Made by a program: the position numbers and the translations under genes. Below the pieces are notes generated by a model. That model worked only from the letters and a program-made list of their open reading frames with translations. It did no database searches and had not been told where the DNA came from. Shown in pieces: positions 44,180 through 52,475 of a DNA stretch of 64,000 nt. How positions within the stretch are numbered: the stretch's first letter is position 1; each line of letters starts with the position of its first letter. Source of the stretch: Chryseobacterium sp. G0162 (lineage in GTDB: Bacteria > Bacteroidota > Bacteroidia > Flavobacteriales > Weeksellaceae); contig NZ_CP033922.1 in NCBI RefSeq assembly GCF_003815715.1, positions 3,458,001 to 3,522,000 of the forward strand. The letters run 5' to 3'.

Positions 44180-44731
44180 CTAATTTAATGAAATATCCTC
44201 AGGAGAATTAGCCCAAAGTAAGAATTCTCCGCCAAGATTCTGCATGATAGATTTCCATAAAGTCTGATCATTCGGAAGAGTGTAATCCAGATTATAAACA
44301 TCTACTACGGTCCACATCTTTCTCTGAACCTCACTATCCAGTTGATTAGGAGCCCATCCAGAATATCCGGAAAAGATTTTGATATTGTGAATATCCAGTT
44401 CATTGGCCAAAACAGCATTGATGATCCGTTCAATATCTTCAGTAAGATAAAATTCATCAGTGATATCAGTATAAATTTCAGTCACTTTTTCATCTCCTTT
44501 TACAATGAAAAATACCTTGTCATTTTCTACAGGACCACCATCATAGACCTCGATCTTAAAATCGAAGAAATCTTTGAATTTGCTACTCATCTGGCTGTTT
44601 TTTTTATTCAGGATCAAACCAAAAGCTCCACTTTCGTTATGTTCAATAACCAATACTACCGATCTGGAAAAAATATCGCCGGAAATGTCAGGTGTCGAGA
44701 TTAATATTTTACCTTTGTATGAGTGATTCAT
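44180..44731 (-). CDS. YqgE/AlgH family protein (DUF179)
   Basis: 183 aa. Landmarks: GKILISTPDISGDIFSRSVV, HNESGAFGLILNKK, and GYSGWAPNQLDSEV. Function of the family is unproven. ATG 44731 matches the family start; an upstream ATG would run 31 residues across the divergent promoter region. Its -7 box lies 3 nt before the ATG, and the divergent pdxH begins 24 bp away. Confidence 0.92.
   Translation of the reverse strand: MNHSYKGKILISTPDISGDIFSRSVVLVIEHNESGAFGLILNKKNSQMSSKFKDFFDFKIEVYDGGPVENDKVFFIVKGDEKVTEIYTDITDEFYLTEDIERIINAVLANELDIHNIKIFSGYSGWAPNQLDSEVQRKMWTVVDVYNLDYTLPNDQTLWKSIMQNLGGEFLLWANSPEDISLN
44710..44717 (+). promoter_or_regulatory. -7 promoter box of pdxH inside yqgE coding sequence
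   Basis: TACCTTTG on the plus strand, 38 nt before the pdxH ATG at 44756, within the first codons of yqgE on the other strand. Confidence 0.45.
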
Positions 44732-44733
44732 AC
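44717..44733. promoter_or_regulatory. Dyad between interleaved divergent promoters
   Basis: GTATGAGTGATTCATAC has perfect 6-bp arms and lies exactly between the pdxH box (44710-44717) and the yqgE box (44735-44742, minus). Candidate shared operator; it includes the yqgE start codon. Confidence 0.4.
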
Positions 44734-44734
44734 T

Positions 44735-44742
44735 CAAATTTA
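44735..44742 (-). promoter_or_regulatory. -7 promoter box of yqgE, 3 nt before ATG
   Basis: TAAATTTG on the minus strand, then AGT, then the ATG. Confidence 0.5.
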
Positions 44743-44755
44743 ATAAAAAATATTT

Positions 44756-45397
44756 ATGGAAAACCTGCACGACAAAAGAAAAGTGTATGATAAATCCCAA
44801 CTTATTGAAAGTGAGATAAAACAAAATCCAATTGAGCAGTTTAGAGACTGGTTTTTGGATGCGAGCGAGAGCCCTGAGGTCTCAGAAGCTAATGCCATGG
44901 CAGTATCTACGGTAGAGGAAGATGGTTGTCCGAGAACAAGAATGGTATTGTTGAAGGCATACACTCATGAAGGGTTTATTTTTTATACCAATTACAACAG
45001 TAGAAAAGGAAAAGCAATAGAAAATAATCATAAAGCTTGCCTGCATTTTTTCTGGCCTAACCTGGAGAGGCAGATTATCATTAAAGCTGATCTTGAAAAA
45101 GTAGCAGAGAACTTGAGTGATGGTTATTTTCATTCAAGACCGAAAGGAAGCCAGTTAGGTGCTGTAGTTTCTCCACAAAGTCAGGAAATTCCTAACCGTG
45201 AATTTCTGGAAGAAAAATTAAAAGACCTTGAAAAAGAATACGAAAACGCAGAAGTTCCAAGGCCAGATCATTGGGGAGGATACCTTGCAAAACCTTATGA
45301 AATTGAATTCTGGCAGGGAAGACCTAACCGTCTTCACGACAGAATTGTTTATACGTTGGATGGTCTGGACTGGAAGATTTCCCGACTGGCTCCATAA
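44756..45397 (+). CDS. pdxH: Pyridoxamine 5'-phosphate oxidase
   Basis: FMN enzyme that makes pyridoxal phosphate. 213 aa. Landmarks: PIEQFRDWFLDA, GCPRTRMVLLKAYTHEGFIF, YTNYNSRKGKAIENN, and the C-terminal EFWQGRPNRLHDRIVY. Standard length. Divergent from yqgE over 24 bp. No terminator is evident downstream. Confidence 0.96.
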   Translation: MENLHDKRKVYDKSQLIESEIKQNPIEQFRDWFLDASESPEVSEANAMAVSTVEEDGCPRTRMVLLKAYTHEGFIFYTNYNSRKGKAIENNHKACLHFFWPNLERQIIIKADLEKVAENLSDGYFHSRPKGSQLGAVVSPQSQEIPNREFLEEKLKDLEKEYENAEVPRPDHWGGYLAKPYEIEFWQGRPNRLHDRIVYTLDGLDWKISRLAP

Positions 45398-45825
45398 GGA
45401 ATAGGTTGTAGGTATAGGGATAGGATGTCCAGAGTTTACCTAAAATCTATTCATTGTCAAAGACAAGAAGGAAAGTATCACATAAAGTTGTATACATCGA
45501 CAGAAGCGGGCTTTAGCCCGCTTATTTATTATACCTAACCTAAAGGCTTAGCCAAAACTTACTAATATTAATGTTTTCATTCTCTTTACAACCTTCCTCC
45601 ATTCTAATCACTTAATTTGGATCTAAACCGTAGAGATATTGATAAAAGAAATTAGAAGGCTTGTAGAGTGTTTAGAATAAGACCCGGTTCATGTTAAATC
45701 ATAATATTTTAATAAGCAGAGTGCTGTTATAAAAGGTTTTCCTAATATGTGAATATTCCTCTGTTACTCTATTGACTTATATTTACATATAGGAATTCAT
45801 AATCTAATATCTGTAATTATAAGAC
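45398..45825. other. Gene-free stretch carrying a hairpin repeat
   Basis: About 430 nt between pdxH and the HU terminator have no gene-like frame. They hold one copy of a GGGCTTTAGCCC-type repeat (45502-45558). Confidence 0.6.
45502..45558. repeat. GCGGGCTTTAGCCCGC intergenic repeat, copy 1
   Basis: Perfect palindrome GCGGGCTTTAGCCCGC (45506-45521), followed by a second short stem AAGGCTTAGCC. A related copy with preserved pairing is at 54065-54126. Confidence 0.7.
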
Positions 45826-45856
45826 AAAAAAAAGACCGTTTCCAGGAAACGGTCTT
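45826..45856 (-). terminator. Terminator for HU gene
   Basis: Arms AAGACCGTTTCC and GGAAACGGTCTT, then a T-tract on the minus strand, 22 nt after the HU stop. Confidence 0.95.
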
Positions 45857-45877
45857 GAATTTTTGTAATCTGAATGA

Positions 45878-46168
45878 TTATTTTTTCTTAGCACCAGAAA
45901 CTGCGTTTGATAAATCAGCTCCAGCCTTGAATTTAGCAACTTTTTTAGCAGCAATTTTGATTGGTTTTTTAGTTGCAGGGTTGATCCCTTGTCTAGCCGC
46001 TCTCTCAGCTACTGAGAAAGTACCGAAACCTACTAAAGAAACTTTTCCGTCTTTTTTCTTTAAAGTAGAAGTTACGTTACCAATGAAAGATTCTAAAGCA
46101 GCTTTTGCTGCAACTTTAGTGATACCTGCATCTTTTGCGATTGCGTCGATTAATTCAGACTTGTTCAT
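45878..46168 (-). CDS. HU-family DNA-binding protein
   Basis: 96-aa nucleoid protein. MNKSELIDAIAKDAGITKVA and the signature region GFGTFSVAERAARQGINPAT give it as HU/IHF superfamily. Conserved Pro at the tip (INPATKKPI) that intercalates DNA. The Lys/Ala-rich tail (SGAKKK) is slightly longer than in E. coli HU. Own promoter (minus -7 box at 46203-46210) and strong terminator. Confidence 0.96.
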   Translation of the reverse strand: MNKSELIDAIAKDAGITKVAAKAALESFIGNVTSTLKKKDGKVSLVGFGTFSVAERAARQGINPATKKPIKIAAKKVAKFKAGADLSNAVSGAKKK

Positions 46169-46202
46169 AATTTTTAATATTAAAGTTAGTTCGTAATTAT
46201 AG

Positions 46203-46210
46203 CAAATATA
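46203..46210 (-). promoter_or_regulatory. -7 promoter box of HU gene
   Basis: TATATTTG on the minus strand, about 34 nt upstream of the start. Confidence 0.55.
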
Positions 46211-46491
46211 ATACTATTTTCTAATTGTGCAATTTTTTTATAAAAACTTATGCAAATTTTTTACTTTTCAGTGAAAACAGTTAAAATATGATAATTCGTA
46301 TTTCAACGAAAAATCTACGTTACGGGTTACTAAAATCATGCCAAATGCTTATGTTTATTGACTTTAGCAAAAAGTTAATATTATTTCCTGTATTTATTAA
46401 ATCCTAAATTGTGTGTAAAGTATTGATGTTTTTAAGAATATAATTGTTAATAATATAACTAATGATCTCTTTTTTTGTGTTTTATAAAATT

Positions 46492-46518
46492 AAACCCCGT
46501 TGTTTATGGGAGTTTTTT
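46492..46518 (+). terminator. Orphan terminator-like hairpin upstream of panD
   Basis: AAACCCC and GGGAGTTT (bulged A) around GTTGTTTAT, followed by TTT. No plus-strand gene lies within 1 kb upstream. The 46211-46491 stretch before it has no gene-like frame. Confidence 0.45.
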
Positions 46519-46555
46519 AATGGTAGTGAAGGTCTGTTTTATTAATTTTTATTAA

Positions 46556-46563
46556 TAAATTTG
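46556..46563 (+). promoter_or_regulatory. -7 promoter box of panD, 4 nt before ATG
   Basis: TAAATTTG, then CAGC, then the ATG at 46568. Confidence 0.65.
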
Positions 46564-46567
46564 CAGC

Positions 46568-46918
46568 ATGTTAATAGAAGTTTTTAAGTCCAAGATCCAT
46601 AGGGTACGAGTGACAGCCTCAGACCTTAATTATATAGGAAGTATAACGATAGATGAAGATCTTATAGAAGCTGCCGGTTTGGTAGTGGGAGAAAGGGTCT
46701 ATATCGTCAATGTGAACAACGGAGAACGTTTTGATACATATGTTATCAAAGGGAAAAGAAAATCCGGAGAAGTATGTCTTAACGGGCCTGCTGCAAGAAA
46801 AGTACAGAAGGATGACATTATCATCATTATTGCTTATGCGCAGATGACTCCTGAAGAAGCTAAAGACTTCCAGCCGAAGATCGTTTTCCCGGATGAAAAA
46901 ACAAACCTTCTTACGTAA
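46568..46918 (+). CDS. panD: Aspartate 1-decarboxylase
   Basis: Makes beta-alanine for pantothenate and CoA. 116-aa proenzyme with the self-cleavage site Gly-Ser in [12 protein letters not shown], giving the pyruvoyl group on Ser. Other landmarks: [12 protein letters not shown] and [12 protein letters not shown]. The flippase-like gene begins 3 nt downstream, so they form an operon. Confidence 0.96.
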
Positions 46919-46921
46919 TTC

Positions 46922-47947
46922 ATGGAGAAAACATCAAAAAATCCTTTAAAATCAATACTTACAATAGTAATATCGCTTGCTTTTGCAGGCTTTTTTTTAT
47001 GGCTTGCCTTACGGGGACTTGATTTTAAAGTGATTCAACAGTCATTGGCTAAAGCTAATTATCTTTGGGTATTATTTGCCTCTGTTTTTGGCCTTCTTGC
47101 TTATTGGTTCAGAGCGATTCGATGGAACCTGATGCTGGAACCGATGGGACATAGTATTTCCAATTCAAACTCACTTTGGTCTATTTCATTTGGATATCTA
47201 ATGAACCTGACAATTCCAAGGAGTGGAGAGCTGGCAAGAGCTACCGCTTTATATGGTGTAGAAAAAGTACCTGTAGACCAATCTTTTGGAACAATTATTC
47301 TGGAAAGAGTGGTAGATTTAATCTGTATGCTTGGTTTTCTCGGGCTGACATTATTGTTTAAATATGAAGCTATTTTGTCATTCTATGAAAATTCAGGAGT
47401 TACTATTAATCCTAACAAAATTTTACTTGTTCTTTCTGTATTAATTGGAGGTACGGTTTTGTTTTTTGCTTTTAAAAAGAGATTGGCAAATATTCCATTT
47501 CTAGGTAAGATTGTCAATTTTATAGATGGAATTTTTCAGGGATTGACTACTATTTTCAAATTAAAACAAAAAGGGAAATTTATATTATATACACTGGGAA
47601 TCTGGATTTCCTATTATTTTGCAGCTTATCTGGTATGTTTTGCACTTCCTGAAACTTCTGCATTTACCTTTGCAGATGGTTTCTTCATTATTGTCGTAGG
47701 AACATTAGGAATGATTATTCCGGCGAGTGGTGGGATAGGTGCTTATAATCTGGCGATGAAGTATGGTTTCATGGCTCTTTTTATCTCAGTAGGAAAAAGT
47801 GCTGACCTTGGTGGTGAAATGGGGCTGACCTATTCTTTTATTTCTTTACCGCTTCAGATAGTGATTATGTTGGTAATGGGACTTATTTCTATTCCTATGT
47901 TAGCCAAAGCAAGAAATGAAGCCGCTTCAGAAAAGGTTTTTAAATAA
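46922..47947 (+). CDS. Lysylphosphatidylglycerol synthetase-like TM protein (UPF0104/YbhN)
   Basis: 341-aa membrane protein with about eight helices of the flippase-like YbhN/AglD family. Conserved stretches are AYWFRAIRWNLMLEP, LMNLTIPRSGELARATAL, and the C-terminal GMIIPASGGIGAYNLAM. Only the membrane half is present, without the LPG synthase domain. Probably handles a lipid substrate; that is inference. Operon with panD. Confidence 0.88.
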   Translation: MEKTSKNPLKSILTIVISLAFAGFFLWLALRGLDFKVIQQSLAKANYLWVLFASVFGLLAYWFRAIRWNLMLEPMGHSISNSNSLWSISFGYLMNLTIPRSGELARATALYGVEKVPVDQSFGTIILERVVDLICMLGFLGLTLLFKYEAILSFYENSGVTINPNKILLVLSVLIGGTVLFFAFKKRLANIPFLGKIVNFIDGIFQGLTTIFKLKQKGKFILYTLGIWISYYFAAYLVCFALPETSAFTFADGFFIIVVGTLGMIIPASGGIGAYNLAMKYGFMALFISVGKSADLGGEMGLTYSFISLPLQIVIMLVMGLISIPMLAKARNEAASEKVFK

Positions 47948-47970
47948 TTAATTCAACAATTATATGATAT

Positions 47971-48004
47971 AAAGGTCCAGTTTTTTAATTGGACCTTTTT
48001 TATT
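47971..48004 (+). terminator. Terminator after panD operon
   Basis: AAAGGTCCA and TGGACCTTT stem, then TTTTATT. Confidence 0.92.
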
Positions 48005-48064
48005 GTCTTTTATTTCAAGGAGGAAATTAGATTTACTTGTCTTATATCCATTATTTTTAGCAAA

Positions 48065-48072
48065 TAAATTTG
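48065..48072 (+). promoter_or_regulatory. -7 promoter box of Ter operon
   Basis: TAAATTTG, 58 nt before the first terD ATG. It is the only good match upstream of the six-gene run. Confidence 0.55.
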
Positions 48073-48130
48073 GTCAGTTCGTAAATCAAATCTATCTTAA
48101 TGGAAAAAATAATTCATAACATAAAATACT

Positions 48131-48706
48131 ATGGCAATTAATCTACAGAAAGGACAAAAGATCGAGATCGGACTGACTAAAATGACGATAGGACTTGGTT
48201 GGGATCCTAATGAAGGGACAGGCTACGACTTCGATCTTGATGCTTCAGCAATTATGATCGATTCTGACAGAAAATTAGTAAGCGAGGAATATTTTGTTTT
48301 TTATAATAATTTAAATTCACCGGATGGAGCTCTTACCCATACCGGAGATGATCCAAGTGGAAAGAACAGTGACGGGGATGATGATGAGGCAATCATTATT
48401 GATCTTGATAAAGTAGATTCAAGAGTTGAGGAAATTCTTTTTGTGGTAACTATTGAAGACTTTGAAAGAAGAAAACAGAACTTCGGACAGGTAAGAAATT
48501 CTTATATCAGAGTGGTAGATAACAGTACTCACCAGGAGATTGCAAAATATGAACTGGATGAAGACTTTTCCATTGAAACAGGAGTAGAATTCGGAAGACT
48601 GTATAAAAGAAACGGAAGCTGGAAGTTTGAAGCTTCAGGAATCGGATACAGAGCAGATCTTGGCTTCTTCCTTGAAAAATATTATAAAGGACAAATCATC
48701 AAATAA
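48131..48706 (+). CDS. terD: TerD family calcium-binding stress protein 1
   Basis: 191-aa TerD domain. INLQKGQKIEI, LGWDPNEGTGYDFDLDASA, and the calcium loop GDDPSGKNSDGDDDEAI (Asp-rich) identify the family. Cytoplasmic, proposed to act in membrane-associated stress or phage/tellurite-type responses. First gene of the Ter operon; the paralogue follows after 25 nt, and the first 25 or so bases of both genes are nearly identical, pointing to a tandem duplication. Confidence 0.95.
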   Translation: MAINLQKGQKIEIGLTKMTIGLGWDPNEGTGYDFDLDASAIMIDSDRKLVSEEYFVFYNNLNSPDGALTHTGDDPSGKNSDGDDDEAIIIDLDKVDSRVEEILFVVTIEDFERRKQNFGQVRNSYIRVVDNSTHQEIAKYELDEDFSIETGVEFGRLYKRNGSWKFEASGIGYRADLGFFLEKYYKGQIIK

Positions 48707-48731
48707 ACATTAAATACACAAAACAATAGCT

Positions 48732-49406
48732 ATGGCAATTAATTTACAGAAAGGTCAAACGATTGATTTAAGAAAAAATGACCGTGGAGAAAGTGTTTAT
48801 GACCTTTCGAAAGTAACGATCGGTTTAGGATGGGATGTAAGAAAACAAGGAGGTTTCTTTGGGAAACTTTTTAATAAGGAAGCTGAATATGATCTTGATG
48901 CAGTAGCATTTCTTCTGGATGGTAGCGGAAAGGTTGCCAATTTGGGAAGAACGGTTCAGACCAATGACGGAAGACAGATGGGATTGTATCAGGGAGATGT
49001 GGTTTTCTTCAATTCTATGCAGCATCCGAGTGGAAATGTATGGCTTACGGGAGATAATAGAACCGGTGCCGGAGATGGGGATGATGAGCAGATCATTGTA
49101 AAATTGGATCAGCTGGATCAAAGCTATCAGAAAATTGTGTTTTTGGTTACCATTTACCAGGGAAGAACCAATAACCAACACTTTGGAATGATTGAAAATG
49201 CATTTATCCGTGCCGTGGATGCTACAGGTAAAGAAATTACAAAATACAGCCTTTCCGGAGATTCAAGTATGAACGGAATGTGTGCAATGGTTTTTGCAGA
49301 GGCCTATCGTCATAATGGAGATTGGAAGTTCCGTGCAGTAGGAGAACCTCACAATACGGATAACTTTATTGATATTCTGAGACAGCAGTACTCATATTCA
49401 AACTAG
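48732..49406 (+). CDS. TerD family protein 2
   Basis: 224 aa, TerD paralogue. MAINLQKGQTIDL, then a ~25-residue insertion relative to copy 1 (KQGGFFGKLFNKEA), DLDAVAFLLD, and the calcium loop GDNRTGAGDGDDEQI. Both copies keep the Asp ladders, so both should bind calcium. Followed by an 81-nt gap holding a long hairpin before the vWA genes. Confidence 0.94.
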   Translation: MAINLQKGQTIDLRKNDRGESVYDLSKVTIGLGWDVRKQGGFFGKLFNKEAEYDLDAVAFLLDGSGKVANLGRTVQTNDGRQMGLYQGDVVFFNSMQHPSGNVWLTGDNRTGAGDGDDEQIIVKLDQLDQSYQKIVFLVTIYQGRTNNQHFGMIENAFIRAVDATGKEITKYSLSGDSSMNGMCAMVFAEAYRHNGDWKFRAVGEPHNTDNFIDILRQQYSYSN

Positions 49407-49430
49407 ATTGTAAATTTCTATTCAACATAT

Positions 49431-49468
49431 AAGCCGGCTGGGAAGTCTTCGACTTCCTCCGCCGGCTT
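49431..49468 (+). promoter_or_regulatory. Long interrupted hairpin between terD2 and vWA gene
   Basis: Outer stem AAGCCGGC/GCCGGCTT and inner stem GGAAGTC/GACTTCC with TTC loop. No U-tract follows (CAGAATTAA), so it is not a standard terminator. It ends 20 nt before the vWA start codon. Confidence 0.7.
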
Positions 49469-49487
49469 CAGAATTAATAACCGCCTT

Positions 49488-50126
49488 ATGACCAGAAGAT
49501 TATTAGCTTATTTTTTACTGGATACTTCCGGTTCCATGAATGGGGAACCCATCCAGGCGCTGAACAACGGCTTCAATGGACTCATCAGCATGCTTCGTAC
49601 AGATCCGCAAGCGATGGAAAGCCTTCATTTAAGTGTCATAACCTTTGATAGAGAGGTTAAGAATATTATTCCGTTAACTGCTCTTGCCAATTTTTATCCC
49701 ATGGAGATTACCTGTCCGGATAGTGGCCCCACCCATACGGGAGCAGCGCTAGAAATGGTAGCTGAACTTGTTCAGAAAGATGTTGTAAAAGGATCTGCTG
49801 ATGAAAAAGGGGACTGGCAGCCGTTACTTTTTATATTTACAGACGGAAAACCTTCTGATATTCAGAAATACAGACAAATGATTCCTGTACTTAGAGGTCT
49901 TGAGTTTGGCGGTATTGTAGGTTGTGCAGCAGGTCCCAAAGCTGATGAGCAGTTTCTTAAGGAACTTACAGATCATGTCGTAAAGCTTGATACTACAGAT
50001 GCTATTACCCTTTCTTCCTTTTTCAAATGGGTGAGTTCTTCTATTACACAAGGTGGGCATTCACAAAATACAGCAGATCATGTAACATTGCCTCCGCCAC
50101 CGTCGGAGCTTACTATTATTATTTAA
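49488..50126 (+). CDS. vWA domain protein, TerY-like 1
   Basis: 212 aa, a single von Willebrand A domain. MIDAS residues: Asp12, Ser14, Ser16 in FLLDTSGSMNG, the Thr in GPTHTGAALE, and the Asp in FIFTDGKPSD. In Ter systems such proteins form the TerY core that is acted on by a kinase and a phosphatase, both encoded downstream here. The short tail ends in PPPPSELTIII. Gap to the next vWA gene is 18 nt. Confidence 0.93.
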   Translation: MTRRLLAYFLLDTSGSMNGEPIQALNNGFNGLISMLRTDPQAMESLHLSVITFDREVKNIIPLTALANFYPMEITCPDSGPTHTGAALEMVAELVQKDVVKGSADEKGDWQPLLFIFTDGKPSDIQKYRQMIPVLRGLEFGGIVGCAAGPKADEQFLKELTDHVVKLDTTDAITLSSFFKWVSSSITQGGHSQNTADHVTLPPPPSELTIII

Positions 50127-50144
50127 AAAAATGTCTTTACAGAT

Positions 50145-51188
50145 ATGAGAAGGCTACCCATTTATTTTTTGATCGATGTCTCCGAATCTATGGTAGGAGA
50201 TCCAATTGAGCAGGTACAGGAAGGAATTTCCAATATCGTCAGAGAGCTGAAAAAAGATCCGTATTCACTGGAAACAGTTTATATTTCCGTGGTAGGTTTT
50301 GCCGGAGAGGCTGAAGTGATTACGCCATTGCAGGATATTATCAGTTTTTATCCGCCTAAAATTCCGATTGGAAGCGGAACCTCGTTGTCTCAGGGGTTGA
50401 TTAAAATTATGGATTGTATTGATAAGGATGTAGTAAAGACAACTTATGACCGTAAAGGTGACTGGAAACCTATTGTTTTTCTGTTTACAGACGGTGTTCC
50501 AACGGATGATGCGACTAAAGCGATCGAAAGATGGAATACCAAGTATAATGGAAAGGCTAATACCATTGCCGTTTCTATAGGGGAAAATACAAATTATAGG
50601 CTTTTAGGCTCATTGGCGGATAACGTTTTACTCTTCAATAATACAGATGAAAATTCATATAAAGAATTCTTCAAATGGGTAACAGATTCTATTAAAACAA
50701 CCAGCCAAAGTGTTACTGAAGCAAAAAAAGAAGGAATCAATCTTTCCAAAATTGATTCTGTTATTCTTGAAAAGGTAGATCCACAGATGGAGCAGCGTTT
50801 TCCAGATAATAATTTTGTGGTTTTGAATGGTAAATGCTCAGAGACGGACAAGCTCTATCTGATGAAATTAAAAAAAACGTTCGGGGAATCAAGTATTCCG
50901 GGGATGTCTACCAGATATTATAAATTGGAAGGAGCTTATAAAATTGATGAAAAATCCTATTACAGACTGTCTTCTGCACAAAGGAGTCATCTGAAAATTT
51001 CAATAGAAGAACTTCAGGGCGGAACTTCATGTCCGCAATGTGCCAATCCTATTGCTCTTGCCACCTGCTCTTGCGGTGGAATTCATTGCCTTCAAGGAGA
51101 AGGATATAATAAATGCCCTTGGTGTGGAACTTCAGATTATTACGGATATTCCGGGGGAGGATTTGATATCAATAGAACGTTAGGTTAA
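50145..51188 (+). CDS. vWA domain protein with C-terminal zinc-binding domain, TerY-like 2
   Basis: 347 aa. MIDAS Asp11, Ser13, Ser15 in FLIDVSESMVG and FLFTDGVPTDD. A ~70-residue middle region contains KLDSVILEKVDP-type beta strands, and residues 296-328 hold Cys clusters (CPQC, CSCGGIHC, CPWCG) that suggest a double zinc or treble-clef site. Paralogue of the gene before it by tandem duplication plus C-terminal extension. 12 nt to the phosphatase gene. Confidence 0.92.
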   Translation: MRRLPIYFLIDVSESMVGDPIEQVQEGISNIVRELKKDPYSLETVYISVVGFAGEAEVITPLQDIISFYPPKIPIGSGTSLSQGLIKIMDCIDKDVVKTTYDRKGDWKPIVFLFTDGVPTDDATKAIERWNTKYNGKANTIAVSIGENTNYRLLGSLADNVLLFNNTDENSYKEFFKWVTDSIKTTSQSVTEAKKEGINLSKIDSVILEKVDPQMEQRFPDNNFVVLNGKCSETDKLYLMKLKKTFGESSIPGMSTRYYKLEGAYKIDEKSYYRLSSAQRSHLKISIEELQGGTSCPQCANPIALATCSCGGIHCLQGEGYNKCPWCGTSDYYGYSGGGFDINRTLG

Positions 51189-51200
51189 ATCATATGAGCC

Positions 51201-52469
51201 ATGAAAATACCTTCATTTTATTTTGGAACCGGGAAAGAGCCTATGGGAAAAGGGGCAATTTATAAAGAGAAAGAAGAATTTAAAGAAGCTCACTGGGTAT
51301 TGCAACATGCCCATTCAGGGAAGTTCTATGAATGCAGCTTTGGAATGTCTGATTTTCCAAATATCAGGATTAAAACTGTCAACAACTTAGAAGAAACCGG
51401 TCTTGTGTTTGAAAATAACAGCATTTCCGGAATTCCGGTGGCCCATAATCTTTATCATCTGGATATTGAATTTTTCCACACCGAGGATAGAGAGAATATT
51501 GAGATTAAGAGAGTTCAGCTATTGGTTAATGTTGATCCCAAAGATTTATGGAAGAGTATTCCAAGTGATAGAAATGCCGATTTTTATAAAGAAGATGAGG
51601 TTTCATTTCAGGGAACATTCTCTGATAAAAAAATTGTTGTAGCTTCTAAAAGGGGCCGTTCTCATGCTCATGAAGGAAAATTCAGAGAAGATGATTTTGC
51701 TGTGAATAAACTTTTTGCAGAATGGAATGTTATTTCCGTTTCTGATGGTGCCGGTTCTGCTGTAATGGCACGGGAAGGTTCAAGGCTGGCAACAGTTTCT
51801 ATCAATCAGTTTTTAAGTGATCCGGATGTTTTAAATGAAATTGAAAATAATATCACTATCATTTATACCCCAGGAAATTTGCAAAAAGAACTGGATGAAG
51901 CGAAAGAAAATGTAATAAGAGTTCTGTATAAAGGGGTTTTATACGTTCATAACACATTGGAAAAAACCGCTGCAGAAAATAAACTCTCCATTAATGATCT
52001 TCATGCTACTCTTATTTTTGCTTTGGTTAAAAAGTTCAGTTTTGGATATGTTATCCTGAGTTTCGGAGTAGGAGACTGCCCAATTAACCTCATCAATACA
52101 GATTTTTCCGCGGTAGAACTTCTGAATACTATGGATGTGGGAGAATTCAGTGGTGGTACCCGTTTTATGACGATGAAGGAAATTTTCAGTAATCATATTG
52201 CTTCCCGTTTCAGGATAACTTGTGTTGAAGATTTTTCATATCTGGTGCTCATGACAGACGGTATTTATGATCCGAAATTCCTTACAGAGAACAAACTGGA
52301 AGATACAGAAAGCTGGAAAATGTTTTTTAATGATCTTAACGGAGATAACGATGATCTTGCTAAGATAGACTTTATCAATGATGCCAAGATTGCTCAACAG
52401 CTTCTGCATTGGACTGATTTCTGGAGCAAAGGTAATCATGACGACCGTACACTAGCCATAATTTATTAA
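51201..52469 (+). CDS. PP2C-type Ser/Thr phosphatase with N-terminal beta-sandwich
   Basis: 422 aa. Residues about 150-420 are a PP2C domain: FREDDFAVNK, SVSDGAGSAVMAREG, SFGVGDCP, LMTDGIYDP, and the final GNHDDRTLAII, giving all metal Asp residues. The first ~130 residues form a predicted Ig/cadherin-like beta domain (NSISGIPVAHNLYHLDIEFF), less usual for such phosphatases. Second member of the TerY-P triad; 6 nt to the kinase gene. Confidence 0.92.
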   Translation: MKIPSFYFGTGKEPMGKGAIYKEKEEFKEAHWVLQHAHSGKFYECSFGMSDFPNIRIKTVNNLEETGLVFENNSISGIPVAHNLYHLDIEFFHTEDRENIEIKRVQLLVNVDPKDLWKSIPSDRNADFYKEDEVSFQGTFSDKKIVVASKRGRSHAHEGKFREDDFAVNKLFAEWNVISVSDGAGSAVMAREGSRLATVSINQFLSDPDVLNEIENNITIIYTPGNLQKELDEAKENVIRVLYKGVLYVHNTLEKTAAENKLSINDLHATLIFALVKKFSFGYVILSFGVGDCPINLINTDFSAVELLNTMDVGEFSGGTRFMTMKEIFSNHIASRFRITCVEDFSYLVLMTDGIYDPKFLTENKLEDTESWKMFFNDLNGDNDDLAKIDFINDAKIAQQLLHWTDFWSKGNHDDRTLAIIY

Positions 52470-52475
52470 TTCAAT

